This document shows, in pieces, positions 1 to 8,612 of a stretch of 64,000 bases of DNA (positions are counted from its first letter, which is position 1; every line of letters begins with the position of its first letter). The DNA comes from Ectothiorhodospira haloalkaliphila ATCC 51935 (GTDB taxonomy: Bacteria > Pseudomonadota > Gammaproteobacteria > Ectothiorhodospirales > Ectothiorhodospiraceae). The translations under genes and the position numbers were made by a program. The notes beneath the pieces are model-generated. The model did not search any database. It had not been told where the DNA came from and saw only the letters and a program-made list of their open reading frames with translations. Location of the stretch: contig NZ_KK214997.1 of assembly GCF_000633935.1 (NCBI RefSeq), forward strand, positions 62,001-126,000. Reading direction: 5' to 3'.

Positions 1-501
1 GGCCCGGGCCTCCTCCACCAGGGATGATATCCGCTCGAAGGCGGCTGTCTTGTGCCGCGGATCCACCGGCACATGGTAATAAGGGATGCCATGCCACTCC
101 ACGTAGTCCCGCATGGTCTCGTGGTTGGAGATCACGCAGGGGATCTCCAGAAACATCTCCTGGCTGCGCCAGCGATACAGCAGATCCGTCAGACAGTGAT
201 CCTGACGGCTCACCAGCGGCACCACCCGGCGGGGCCGGCTGGCGTCGGTCACCTGCCAGTGCATGCCATAGGCCTCGGCCACGGGCGCAAAGGCGTGCCT
301 CAGGCCATCGGCATCGAAGGGGAGCGTGCCCGCGTCGATCTCATAGCGCATGAAGAACCAGCCGGTCACCGGATCACAGTGCTGGCTCGCCTCGGTGATG
401 GACCCCCCATGCCCCGCCAGAAACCCGCTCACGGCGGCCACGATACCCACCCGGTCCGGGCAGGATACCGTCAGGCGAAAACGAACGGGTGTACCAGGCA
501 C
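1..501 (-). CDS. purU: Formyltetrahydrofolate deformylase (partial, runs off left edge)
   Basis: Hydrolyses 10-formyl-THF to formate and THF, supplying formate for purine synthesis. The visible part holds the N-terminal ACT domain (SCPDRVGIVAAVSGFLAGHG, then GWFFMRYEID) and the start of the formyltransferase-like domain (VPLVSRQDHCLTDLLYRW, then CVISNH and the VEWHGIPYYHVP stretch). Catalytic residues further on lie outside the window. A GTG at 501 with GAGGG about eight bases upstream is the likeliest start; another in-frame GTG lies at 525. The gene follows the FKBP-rhodanese gene by 10 bp on the same strand, so co-transcription is plausible. Identity is clear from family knowledge; only about 167 codons are visible. 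Confidence 0.88.
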   Translation of the reverse strand, partial: MPGTPVRFRLTVSCPDRVGIVAAVSGFLAGHGGSITEASQHCDPVTGWFFMRYEIDAGTLPFDADGLRHAFAPVAEAYGMHWQVTDASRPRRVVPLVSRQDHCLTDLLYRWRSQEMFLEIPCVISNHETMRDYVEWHGIPYYHVPVDPRHKTAAFERISSLVEEARA

Positions 502-511
502 CGACAGACCC

Positions 512-1279
512 TCAGCAACGTGCACCAAAGGTCAGCTCAGGGCAGGAACGGGTCACCGACTTGCCCGACTCGATCCAGCCCATGATGCCCTCGGTGACAT
601 TGTGTACGTTCTCATACCCCCCCTGCTCCGCCATGGCCTGGGAGAGGAAGGCCGTGCGGTTGCCCACGCGGCAGATGATGGCAAAGGACTCGTCCCGTTC
701 AACCAACCGGTTCAGCTCCGCCGGAAAGGCCGGGTTGAAACGCCCCTGCTCATCGAAGGCCGTGAGCAGCACGCTCCCTTCCAACACGCCGGTCTGCTGC
801 CATTCATCGGGACGGCGGATGTCGATCAGGGTCACACCCGACTCCAGCAGGGCTTCCAACTCAGCATTGCTCACGTTCGAGTAGGCAGGCCCTTCCACGC
901 GCACCAGTTCCACTTCAAAGCGCAGCGTCGCGTCCGGTGGAATCACACCACCCGCCCCCCGGGACCCGTAGGCCAGGTGCGGCGGGATGACAAGCTCCCG
1001 CTTGCCGCCCTCCTTCATTCCCTCAAGACCCATTTCCCAACCAGGAATCACCTGCCCATGGCCCAGCACAAGGCGCAGCGGCTCGCCCCGGTCGTGACTG
1101 GAATCAAACTGCGTACCATCCTCCAGCCAGCCGGTGTAATGCACATGCAACGTGTGGTGCATCGCTGCCCGATCACCCTCGCCCGCCTCGATCTCCTTGA
1201 TCTGGACCTCTGCCGAAGCATGCCCCGCAGCCAGCAGCAAGAAAGAACACAGCACAGCAAAAAGTCGTGGGATCCGCAT
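512..1279 (-). CDS. Periplasmic FKBP-type prolyl isomerase fused to a rhodanese domain
   Basis: A 255-residue exported fusion. Residues 1-23 form a signal peptide with an AEV-type cleavage region. Residues about 25-125 are an FKBP domain with the usual cues: [36 protein letters not shown], the [16 protein letters not shown] loop and a final FEVELV strand. Residues about 130-250 are a rhodanese domain with IDIRRPDEW and an active-site loop CRVGNR that keeps the catalytic cysteine. FKBP domains catalyse prolyl cis-trans isomerisation; single-domain rhodaneses handle sulfane sulfur. A role linking envelope protein folding with thiol or sulfur chemistry is inference. The gene is downstream of rraA (26 bp gap) and upstream of purU. 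Confidence 0.85.
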   Translation of the reverse strand: MRIPRLFAVLCSFLLLAAGHASAEVQIKEIEAGEGDRAAMHHTLHVHYTGWLEDGTQFDSSHDRGEPLRLVLGHGQVIPGWEMGLEGMKEGGKRELVIPPHLAYGSRGAGGVIPPDATLRFEVELVRVEGPAYSNVSNAELEALLESGVTLIDIRRPDEWQQTGVLEGSVLLTAFDEQGRFNPAFPAELNRLVERDESFAIICRVGNRTAFLSQAMAEQGGYENVHNVTEGIMGWIESGKSVTRSCPELTFGARC

Positions 1280-1305
1280 GGTTTCACCTCAAAAACGGGA
1301 CACAA

Positions 1306-1797
1306 TCAGCCAGGGCGCACCACAATACCATCTTCGTCCGCGAACAGCAGATCCCCCGGCCGGAATTCCACGCCCGCAAAGCGCACCGGGATATTCTCCT
1401 GCCCCACCCCCATCTTCCTGCTCTTGAGGGGATGCGTGGCCATGGCCTTCACCCCCAGGGACAATGCCCCGCAGGCCCGGGAATCCCGAATGCAGCCATA
1501 CATCACCACACCGGCCCAGCCATTCTTCACCGCCAGGATGGCCAGCTGATCCCCCAGCATCGCACACCGCATGGAGCCCCCGGCATCCACCACCAGCACC
1601 TTGCCGCGTCCATCGGTGCCCAGCATCTCGCGCACCTTGGAATTGTCCTCAAAGCACTTCAAGGTCACGATCTCGCCGGAGAAGGCCTTCTCCCCGCCAA
1701 AATCCCGAAAGATCGGCTCACACACCTGGATATCGCCGTCCTCGTGTTCATCGCACAAGTCCGCCGTACCCTGAAAATTCAATCGCTCGGATGTCAT
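1306..1797 (-). CDS. rraA: RraA family protein (RNase E activity regulator)
   Basis: About 163 residues, the usual length of RraA. Visible family features are DLCDEHED near the N-terminus, the [14 protein letters not shown] loop, [16 protein letters not shown], and a C-terminal [20 protein letters not shown] strand. E. coli RraA binds the C-terminal part of RNase E and inhibits it; many homologues are instead HMG/oxaloacetate aldolases with the same fold, so the regulator name is by family. The ATG at 1797 was preferred to 1812 because GGAGAG sits at proper distance before it. The gene lies downstream of aceA, separated by an aceA terminator and a palindromic repeat, so it probably has its own promoter. 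Confidence 0.88.
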   Translation of the reverse strand: MTSERLNFQGTADLCDEHEDGDIQVCEPIFRDFGGEKAFSGEIVTLKCFEDNSKVREMLGTDGRGKVLVVDAGGSMRCAMLGDQLAILAVKNGWAGVVMYGCIRDSRACGALSLGVKAMATHPLKSRKMGVGQENIPVRFAGVEFRPGDLLFADEDGIVVRPG

Positions 1798-1842
1798 GTT
1801 TTTTCTCTCCACTCATGTCAATGGGAGTCGGAATGCAAGGGT

Positions 1843-1954
1843 ATCGGGGCCTCGAGGTGGCCTGTAAGCGGGTGTCAGCCGCATGGATGCGGCTGCCAAG
1901 CCTACAAGGACGTATTCACGGCGTCCCGCGGTCAGGACACCTCGAGGCCCCGAT
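1843..1954. repeat. 112-bp nested palindromic intergenic element
   Basis: Terminal arms ATCGGGGCCTCGAGGTG (1843-1859) and CACCTCGAGGCCCCGAT (1938-1954) are a perfect 17-bp inverted repeat. Inside are a 9-bp perfect hairpin CAGCCGCAT/ATGCGGCTG with a 2-nt loop (1876-1895) and a 5-bp hairpin GGACG/CGTCC (1908-1926). The whole can fold as a branched cruciform. The inner text around GGACGTATTCACGGCGTCC resembles, from memory, a dispersed repeat of several gammaproteobacteria. It fills much of the 342-bp gene-free gap between aceA and rraA. Confidence 0.7.
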
Positions 1955-2056
1955 GCCCGTCGGCCCACTACCTACCCCCCCACAGGGGCCGCATATAATG
2001 AATAAGGACCTGGCCCCACCCAGGCCCGTTCGCAAGCCACCGAAACACAGGCCCCA

Positions 2057-2102
2057 CAAACAACAAGGGCCGCACCCCCCGTTTCCGGTTGATGCGGCCC
2101 TT
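2057..2102 (-). terminator. Intrinsic terminator of aceA
   Basis: On the minus strand AAGGGCCGCA (2102-2093) pairs perfectly with TGCGGCCCTT (2074-2065), followed by the T-rich GTTGTTTG. It lies 38 bp after the aceA stop and reads in the aceA direction. The rest of the gap up to rraA is the palindromic element plus about 100 bp with no recognised content. Confidence 0.75.
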
Positions 2103-2139
2103 GAAGGTCCCGATCAGTTCGGGTCAGCCCAGGCAGGCC

Positions 2140-3453
2140 TTAGCCGCTGAACTGATCTTCCTCGGTGGAACCCTTCAGCGCGGTCACCGAAGAGGTGCCA
2201 CCCTGAATCACGGTGGTGATGTCGTCGAAGTAACCGGCACCCACCTCCTGCTGGTGAGACACGAAGGTGTAACCCTTGTCGCGTGCCGCGAACTCGGGCT
2301 GCTGCACCTTCTCCACATAGTGCTTCATGCCCTCGCCGCGGGCATAGTCGTAGGCCAGATCGAACATGTTGTACCACATGTTGTGGATACCGGCGAGGGT
2401 GATGAATTGGTACTTGTAACCGTACTCGGACAGCTTCTCCTGGAAATGGGCGATGGTCTTGTCGTCCAGGTTCTTCTTCCAGTTGAAGGAGGGAGAGCAA
2501 TTGTAGGCCAGCAGCTGGTTCGGGTTCTTGGCGCGCACGGCCTCGGCGAACTCACGGGCAAAGCCCAGATCCGGCGTGCCGGTCTCGCACCACACCAGGT
2601 CAGCATACGGGGCATAGGCCACACCACGGGAGATGGCCTGCTCCAGACCATTCTTCACCCGGTAGAAGCCCTCGGCGGTGCGCTCGCCGCTGACGAACGG
2701 ACGATCGTTCTCATCAAAGTCAGAGGTCAGCAGGTTGGCGGCCTCGGCGTCGGTACGGGCCAGCAATAGGGTGGGCACCCCCATCACGTCGGAGGCCATA
2801 CGGGCGGCGATGAGCTTGTGCACCGCTTCCTGGGTGGGCACCAGCACCTTGCCACCCATGTGACCGCACTTCTTCACCGCGGCCAGCTGGTCTTCGAAGT
2901 GCACGCCCGCGGCGCCGGCGGTGATCATGTTCTTCATCAGTTCGTAGGCATTCAGCACACCGCCGAAGCCAGCTTCTGCATCTGCCACGATGGGCAGGAA
3001 GTAATCGATACCGTCCTTGTCTTCCGGGCTGATGCCACGGGACCACTGGATCTCATCGGCACGCTTGAAGGCGTTGTTGATGCGACGCACCACCGTGGGC
3101 ACGGAATCATAGGCGTACAGGGACTGGTCCGGATACATGGTCTCGGAGGTGTTGGCATCCGCCGCCACCTGCCAACCGGACAGATAAATGGCCTCGATAC
3201 CGGCCTTGGCCTGCTGCACGGCCTGACCACCGGTCAGGGCGCCCAGGCAGTTCACGTAACCCTTCTTCGCGTCGCCATTGACCAGCTTCCACAGCTTCTC
3301 GGCGCCGCGGCGGGCCAGGGTGTGCTCAGGCTGAACGGAGCCACGCAGGCGCACCACGTCCTCAGCAGTGTAGCCGCGCGTCACATCCTTCCAGCGCGGA
3401 TTTTCTGCCCAGTCCTTTTCGAGCGCCTTGATCTGTTCATCTCGGTTCATCAT
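2140..3453 (-). CDS. aceA: Isocitrate lyase
   Basis: Cleaves isocitrate to glyoxylate and succinate, the first step of the glyoxylate bypass. The 437-residue length matches the short (E. coli type, 434 aa) class. Visible hallmarks: [10 protein letters not shown] and the [13 protein letters not shown] metal/substrate region, and the signature KKCGHMGGK with catalytic Cys196. The C-terminal [15 protein letters not shown] segment is also typical. Start ATG at 3453 has GAGG seven bases upstream; a second ATG follows directly. It diverges from aceK, so the two share the 287-bp control region. Malate synthase is not in this window. Confidence 0.97.
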   Translation of the reverse strand: MMNRDEQIKALEKDWAENPRWKDVTRGYTAEDVVRLRGSVQPEHTLARRGAEKLWKLVNGDAKKGYVNCLGALTGGQAVQQAKAGIEAIYLSGWQVAADANTSETMYPDQSLYAYDSVPTVVRRINNAFKRADEIQWSRGISPEDKDGIDYFLPIVADAEAGFGGVLNAYELMKNMITAGAAGVHFEDQLAAVKKCGHMGGKVLVPTQEAVHKLIAARMASDVMGVPTLLLARTDAEAANLLTSDFDENDRPFVSGERTAEGFYRVKNGLEQAISRGVAYAPYADLVWCETGTPDLGFAREFAEAVRAKNPNQLLAYNCSPSFNWKKNLDDKTIAHFQEKLSEYGYKYQFITLAGIHNMWYNMFDLAYDYARGEGMKHYVEKVQQPEFAARDKGYTFVSHQQEVGAGYFDDITTVIQGGTSSVTALKGSTEEDQFSG

Positions 3454-3677
3454 GCCTAATCCTCTGTCACTATATCGTTGTGGCCCGTATCCCGGGCGGG
3501 GGTCTCTCGGTCCGGACAGGACAACGTATGGCCGAACGCTCTCGTGTGGGCCCCGGTGACGCAGACCGGAAACCCGCTTATCTGCTTACCCGACGACTCC
3601 ACCCGACTTCTCGAATGGAGGGGCCAAGCGTAGTCTAGACTCAGACAAAAGCCAGCAAGAAATTTCAATAGTAACCA

Positions 3678-3713
3678 TTTGCTGGTGCAATGCAACATAG
3701 CAACTGATGCAAA
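3678..3713. promoter_or_regulatory. Cluster of TTGC/GCAA half-sites between aceA and aceK
   Basis: Read on the minus strand, four TTGC copies occur at short spacings, followed by one GCAA; TTGCTGGTGCAA (3680-3690 region) is itself a palindrome of two half-sites. The cluster sits in the shared promoter region, 225-260 bp upstream of aceA and 28-63 bp upstream of aceK. TTGC/GCAA-type operators are known for XRE-family short-chain acyl regulators (PccR/RamB type); assignment to one of these is inference. Confidence 0.35.
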
Positions 3714-3740
3714 CAGAGTAAATACTGTAGTAAATTCGAC

Positions 3741-5546
3741 ATGACGACGGCACACACCGCTCAGGCGACCAAAGGCGACCAGCAGACCATGAATGACCGC
3801 GCGCGGCAGATCGCCCGCTCCATCCTCACGGGTTTTGAACGCCACTTCTCGTTCTTCCAGGAAATCACCAGCAGTGCCCGGGAACGCTTCGAGCATGCCG
3901 ACTGGGAGGCCGTTCGGGCCGCGTCAGTCAAACGGATCAGTTCCTACGACGGGCGGGTGCAGGAAACCCTCTCCAAGGTGCGCGCCACCTTCGGTATCAA
4001 TGGCCTGGAGGAACAACTGTGGCAGCGGGTGAAGATCTCCTACATGGACCTGCTCCAGCACCACTCCCGCCCGGAACTGGCAGAAACCTTCTACAACTCG
4101 GTGTTCTGCCGCCTTTTTGAGCGCAAATACTACAATAACGACATGATCTTCCTGGAATCCGTGGCCAACCGGCAGGAACTGGCCGAGCGTTACCGGGGCT
4201 ATCTATCCTTCCATACCCGCGATGGGGGCGTGGAAACCTGCATCTGGGAGATCCTCTCCGCCTTCTACTTCAACCTGCCCCACGCCGACCTGTCCCAGGA
4301 TGTGAGCAACATCACCGAGGCCCTGATCGAGCGATCCGCATTCGGCTCCGAGGCCATGTCGGATCTGCGCATCGACGTGCTGGAGTTCCCCTTCTTTCGC
4401 AACAAGGCCGCCTACCTGATTGGCCGTGTGGTGCACGAGGGGCACTGCCACCCGTTCATCGTGCCGCTCACCAACAACGAACACGGCGGCATCGTCGCCG
4501 ATGCGCTGCTCACCACCGAGGAGGAGGCCGAAGCGGTGTTCAGCTTTGCCCGGGCCTACTTCCTCGTGAAAACCCCGGTCCCTGCGGCCACCGTGGCCTT
4601 CCTGCAGGATCTGATGCCCAACAAGGCCGTGGCCGAACTCTACATGAGCCTGGGCTTCCACAAGCAGGCCAAGAACGAATTCTACCGGGACTTCCTCCAC
4701 CACCTGGCCGACAGCGACGACCTGTTCGCCCTGGCCCCGGGTACGCCGGGCCTGGTGATGATGGTCTTCACCCTGCCCTCCTACCCGTATGTATTCAAGG
4801 TGATCAAGGACCGCTTCCCGCCGCAGAAGGATGTCACCCACGAATTGATCGAGCGACGTTACCTGCAGGTGAAGATGCACGACCGGGTGGGCCGCATGGC
4901 CGACACCCTGGAGTTTTCCGAGGTGGCCTTCCCCCTGTCACGGTTCTCCCCGGAACTGCTGGAGGCCCTGCAGAACGAGGTGGGTTCCCAGGTGGAGGAA
5001 AGCGACGGCATGCTGGTGATCAAGCACCTGTATATCGAAAAGCGCATGCTGCCGCTGGACGTCTTCCTGCAAAGTGCCAATGAGGAAGAAGCACGTCATG
5101 CCCTGCATGAATGGGGACTGGCAGTGAAGCAGTTGATGGGCGTGAACATCTTCCCCGGCGACCTGCTGTTCAAGAACTTCGGGGTCACCGACAGTGGCAA
5201 GGTGGTGTTCTATGATTACGATGAGATCTGCTATCTCACCGAGTGCCATTTCCGCAAGATCCCCGAATCCCCCTTCCCCGAGGACGAACTCAGCTCGGAT
5301 GCCTGGTATTCAGCCGGACCCAACGAGGTCTTCCCCGAGGAATTCCCCACCTTCCTGAGCACCGACCCCAGGGTGCGCCGCACCCTGATCAAGCTGCACC
5401 CCGACCTGTTCGACTACCGCTACTGGCAGGCGCGACAGGAGGACGTGAAGAAAGGCATCCATGGCGATGTCTTCCCGTATCGCCAGTCGGTCCGCTTCGA
5501 CAAATCGGCCGCTCAGCGACCAGCGGCCCAGGCCGCCTCCGCCTGA
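3741..5546 (+). CDS. aceK: Isocitrate dehydrogenase kinase/phosphatase
   Basis: A bifunctional enzyme that phosphorylates isocitrate dehydrogenase to divert carbon into the glyoxylate bypass, and dephosphorylates it again. At 601 residues it has the family length. Residues up to about 310 form the regulatory domain; the kinase-like domain begins with the glycine-rich APGTPGLVMMVFTLPSYPYV loop and FKVIKDRF (nucleotide-binding lysine), and includes FYDYDEICYLTECHF with catalytic aspartates. Pairing with divergent aceA supports the role. The start is uncertain: ATG 3741 has no clear ribosome site, and ATG 3789 (MNDRARQIARSIL) aligns better with E. coli AceK. Confidence 0.95.
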   Translation: MTTAHTAQATKGDQQTMNDRARQIARSILTGFERHFSFFQEITSSARERFEHADWEAVRAASVKRISSYDGRVQETLSKVRATFGINGLEEQLWQRVKISYMDLLQHHSRPELAETFYNSVFCRLFERKYYNNDMIFLESVANRQELAERYRGYLSFHTRDGGVETCIWEILSAFYFNLPHADLSQDVSNITEALIERSAFGSEAMSDLRIDVLEFPFFRNKAAYLIGRVVHEGHCHPFIVPLTNNEHGGIVADALLTTEEEAEAVFSFARAYFLVKTPVPAATVAFLQDLMPNKAVAELYMSLGFHKQAKNEFYRDFLHHLADSDDLFALAPGTPGLVMMVFTLPSYPYVFKVIKDRFPPQKDVTHELIERRYLQVKMHDRVGRMADTLEFSEVAFPLSRFSPELLEALQNEVGSQVEESDGMLVIKHLYIEKRMLPLDVFLQSANEEEARHALHEWGLAVKQLMGVNIFPGDLLFKNFGVTDSGKVVFYDYDEICYLTECHFRKIPESPFPEDELSSDAWYSAGPNEVFPEEFPTFLSTDPRVRRTLIKLHPDLFDYRYWQARQEDVKKGIHGDVFPYRQSVRFDKSAAQRPAAQAASA

Positions 5547-5560
5547 ACCGATGGCTCAGG

Positions 5561-6112
5561 CTACTCGCTGATGCGCATGGCTGCCCGCAGGTAGTGGAAC
5601 ATGGACCACAGGGTGAGGCCAGCGGCCACGTAGAGCAGGACCATGCCAATGCTCATACTGGGCAGAGCGAGGATGGGCTGGCCGTAGAGCAACAGGAAGA
5701 TGGCCACCATCTGCGCGGTGGTCTTGAGCTTGCCGATCCAGGACACCGCCACCGCCCCTGACTGCCCCAGCTGCGCCATCCACTCCCTCAGGGCGGAGAT
5801 GGCGATCTCCCTGCCGATGATCACCACCGCCGCCAGGGTGAGCAGAACGCCACCTGGGTTGTCTACCAGCAGCACCAGGGCCGTGGCCACCATGAGCTTG
5901 TCGGCCACCGGGTCGAGAAAGGCACCAAACTGGGATGTCTGCTCCAGGCGCCGCGCCAGATAGCCATCCAGCCAGTCCGTCACCCCTGCCAGGGCGAAGA
6001 TGAAGGCGCTCACCGGGCCGGAGAGCGGGTGAGGATAGTAGTACGTGACCACGATCAAAGGGATCAGGGCGATCCGCAGCCAGGTCAGCAGATTGGGGAT
6101 GGAGAATGTCAT
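5561..6112 (-). CDS. pgsA: CDP-diacylglycerol-glycerol-3-phosphate 3-phosphatidyltransferase
   Basis: Makes phosphatidylglycerol phosphate, the committed step to PG and cardiolipin, in the inner membrane. It has 183 residues with several membrane helices. The CDP-alcohol phosphatidyltransferase signature is complete: DG..AR followed by G...D...D, seen as DWLDGYLARR then GAFLDPVADK. It is the last gene of a minus-strand array uvrY-udg-uvrC-pgsA and begins 3 bp after the uvrC stop, an arrangement known from many gammaproteobacteria. It converges on aceK with 14 bp between the stops. Confidence 0.94.
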   Translation of the reverse strand: MTFSIPNLLTWLRIALIPLIVVTYYYPHPLSGPVSAFIFALAGVTDWLDGYLARRLEQTSQFGAFLDPVADKLMVATALVLLVDNPGGVLLTLAAVVIIGREIAISALREWMAQLGQSGAVAVSWIGKLKTTAQMVAIFLLLYGQPILALPSMSIGMVLLYVAAGLTLWSMFHYLRAAMRISE

Positions 6113-6115
6113 GAA

Positions 6116-7951
6116 TCAGTCGTCGTGTAGCGAATCGAATATCTGCTGCGCCAGCTTGCGACTGATGCCGGGCACCTTGGCGAGCTCTTCCACCCTGGCA
6201 CTGCTGACGCCCCTCAAGCCACCAAAATGCTTGAGCAGTTGCTGGCGACGCTTGGGCCCCATACCGGGAATCTGCTCCAGCGGTGACGTATTGCGTGCCT
6301 TGGCACGCTGCTGACGGTGTCCCGTGATGGCAAACCGGTGCGCCTCGTCGCGGACCTGCTGAATCAGGTGCAGTGCCTTTGAGCTGGGCGGCAGTATAGA
6401 CGGGCCGCGTTCATCGCTCAATATAAGCGTTTCCAGGCCCGGCCGGCGATCCTCGCCCTTGGCGATGCCCACCACCATCACACCCTCCACCTGCAACTCC
6501 TCCAGCACCTCCAAGGCCTGACGCACCTGCCCCTTGCCACCATCGATGAACAGGATGTCGGGCAGACGCGCCTCCCCCTCCTTGAGACGGGTGTAACGCC
6601 GATGCAAGGCCTGGTGCATGGCCGCGTAATCATCCCCGGGGGTGATGTCACGGATGTTGAAGCGTCGGTAATCCGACTTGAGCGGACCTTCGGGGTTGAA
6701 GACCACACAGGAGGCGACAGTGGCCTCCCCCTGGGAGTGGCTGATATCAAAACACTCCATGCGTGTGGGCACCTCCTCCAGCTCCAGGGCTTCCCGCAGG
6801 GCCTCCAGGCGCTCACGCATCCCGGCCCTGCCGGCCAGACGCGTGGCCAGCGACATCTGAGCATTGCGCTGGGCCATCTCCAGCCAGCGCGCACGCTCGG
6901 CGCGCACGTTCCAGGCAAGGGTCACCTTGTGGCCCCGTTGCATGGCAAGCATTTCCTCCAGCAGGTCCGGTTCCTCCGGGGCATGACTGACGATGATCTG
7001 GGGCGGCACCTCCCGGGACAGGTAATACTGCCCCAGGAAGGCCGTCATCAGTGCTTCGCCACTGGTTTCCTCCGGCAGGCTGGGGAAGAGGGCCCGGTTG
7101 CCCAGGTTCAAGCCACCGCGAATGGAGAAGACCTGCACACACACCTGCCCCCCCTCCAGGGCCGCGGCGATGATATCCACATCGCCGCCCTCACCGCTCA
7201 CATACTGCCGCTCGGAGATCTGCCGCAGTCGGGTGATCTGATCACGCAGCTGGGCCGCCCGCTCGAACTCCAGGCGAGCCGAGGCCGTCTCCATCTCGGC
7301 CACCAGATCCCGCATCACCTGATCGCTGCGGCCTTCGAGAAAATCCACCGCATGCTTCACATCGCGGTCATAGGCCAGGGGATCGATCAGCCCCACGCAG
7401 GGAGCGGTGCAACGCTTGATCTGGTATTGCAGGCAGGGGCGTGAGCGATTCTCGAAAAAACTGTCCTTGCAGGGGCGGATCAGAAAGAGTTTCTGCAACA
7501 GGTTGAGCGTGTCGCGCACCGCCGGGGTGGATGGATACGGCCCAAAGTAGCGCCCTGGCTTCTTGCGGGCGCCACGATGAAACGTCAGGCGTGGATAGGT
7601 GTGCTGGGAGAGGTGGATATAAGGGTAGCTCTTGTCATCTCGCAGCAGCACGTTGTAGCGCGGCCGGTGCTGCTTGATGAGGTTGTTCTCCAGCAGCAGG
7701 GCCTCGGCCTCGGTGGTGGTCACCGTGACCTGCACATCCCGTATCTGCGCCACCATGGAACGGATGCGGGGGCTGGGCAGGTTGCGGCGAAAATAGCTGG
7801 ACACCCGGTTTCTGAGGTTCTTCGCCTTGCCTACGTAGAGCACCACGCCATCCTCGTCCAGCATCCGGTAGACACCCGGATGGCGGGTCAGTCCGGCCAG
7901 GAAGGACTTGGCATCAAAGCCCGGTTCCGGTGCAGACTCTTCCGTCACCAT
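6116..7951 (-). CDS. uvrC: Excinuclease ABC subunit C
   Basis: Makes the dual incisions around lesions in nucleotide excision repair with UvrA and UvrB. It has 611 residues, the standard length. The N-terminal GIY-YIG domain (about 20-100) shows GVYRMLDEDGVVLYVGKAK and RNRVSSYF. A cysteine-bearing segment follows (CLQYQIKRCTAPCVG), then a UVR/UvrB-binding helix near 210-240, the RNase H-like endonuclease domain (ECFDISHSQGEATVAS, FIDGGKGQV) and a C-terminal tandem helix-hairpin-helix (IPGMGPKRRQQLL, VPGISRKLAQQI). It starts 4 bp after the glycosylase stop. Confidence 0.97.
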   Translation of the reverse strand: MVTEESAPEPGFDAKSFLAGLTRHPGVYRMLDEDGVVLYVGKAKNLRNRVSSYFRRNLPSPRIRSMVAQIRDVQVTVTTTEAEALLLENNLIKQHRPRYNVLLRDDKSYPYIHLSQHTYPRLTFHRGARKKPGRYFGPYPSTPAVRDTLNLLQKLFLIRPCKDSFFENRSRPCLQYQIKRCTAPCVGLIDPLAYDRDVKHAVDFLEGRSDQVMRDLVAEMETASARLEFERAAQLRDQITRLRQISERQYVSGEGGDVDIIAAALEGGQVCVQVFSIRGGLNLGNRALFPSLPEETSGEALMTAFLGQYYLSREVPPQIIVSHAPEEPDLLEEMLAMQRGHKVTLAWNVRAERARWLEMAQRNAQMSLATRLAGRAGMRERLEALREALELEEVPTRMECFDISHSQGEATVASCVVFNPEGPLKSDYRRFNIRDITPGDDYAAMHQALHRRYTRLKEGEARLPDILFIDGGKGQVRQALEVLEELQVEGVMVVGIAKGEDRRPGLETLILSDERGPSILPPSSKALHLIQQVRDEAHRFAITGHRQQRAKARNTSPLEQIPGMGPKRRQQLLKHFGGLRGVSSARVEELAKVPGISRKLAQQIFDSLHDD

Positions 7952-7955
7952 GGGA

Positions 7956-8597
7956 TCAACGGGAGTCCAGGCGCTGGCGCAGATCCGCGAAGACAGCCTG
8001 AAACATCTCCGGCGTCAAGCGGCGGGTCTGGGTGTTGTAGCGACTGCAGTGGTACGAGTCCACCAGGGTGAGACCGCCGGGCAGATCATGCACGCGGTGA
8101 TGACCGAAGGGATGATCCTTGAGTTTCAGGTTCCGTGCCCTCAGGACGGCCTGATGGGCGATGGCACCCAGGGCCAGCACCACGGCGGGATTGGGCAGGG
8201 TTTCCAGTTCCGCGGCCAGATAATCATTGCAGGCGCGAACCTCTGCCCCCTGGGGTTTGTTCTGGGGCGGCAGACACTTCACCGCATTGGTGATGCGGCA
8301 ATCCTTCAGGGTCAACCCATCGTCACGGGAACGGGATTCAGGATGGCTGCCAAAGCCCATGTCGTACAGGGTGCGGTATAGCAGGATGCCCGCATGGTCG
8401 CCGGTGAAGGGCCGGCCCGAGGCATTGGCACCGTGCATGCCCGGCGCCAGCCCGACAATCAGCAAGCGGGCATCGGGGTCACCGAAGGGAGGTACGGGGG
8501 CGGCATGATAACCCGGATGCGCCTCGCGCACCTGGGACAGAAACCCCACCAGTCGGGGGCACCGGGTACAGTGGAGGTCAAATACGGTTCGGGACAC
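7956..8597 (-). CDS. Family 5 (UDGb-type) uracil-DNA glycosylase
   Basis: Base-excision repair enzyme removing uracil and probably other deaminated bases from DNA. The 213-residue protein carries motif GLAPGMHGANASGRPFTGD and the C-terminal motif SYHCSRYNTQTRRLT, which together indicate family 5 UDGb. Cysteines for a 4Fe-4S cluster are visible (CTRCPRL near residue 10, VKCLPPQNKP, and RACND). Start is GTG at 8597. It is inserted between the response regulator (15 bp upstream) and uvrC (4 bp downstream), placing two repair enzymes in one array. Family 4 is less likely given the GLAPG..G.N..G motif. Confidence 0.84.
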   Translation of the reverse strand: MSRTVFDLHCTRCPRLVGFLSQVREAHPGYHAAPVPPFGDPDARLLIVGLAPGMHGANASGRPFTGDHAGILLYRTLYDMGFGSHPESRSRDDGLTLKDCRITNAVKCLPPQNKPQGAEVRACNDYLAAELETLPNPAVVLALGAIAHQAVLRARNLKLKDHPFGHHRVHDLPGGLTLVDSYHCSRYNTQTRRLTPEMFQAVFADLRQRLDSR

Positions 8598-8612
8598 GAC
8601 AGCGCACAGACC

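Noticed and set aside
1993-1998. TATAAT on the plus strand near 1993
   Set aside because: No -35 element at proper distance and no plus-strand gene downstream; likely chance in the gap.
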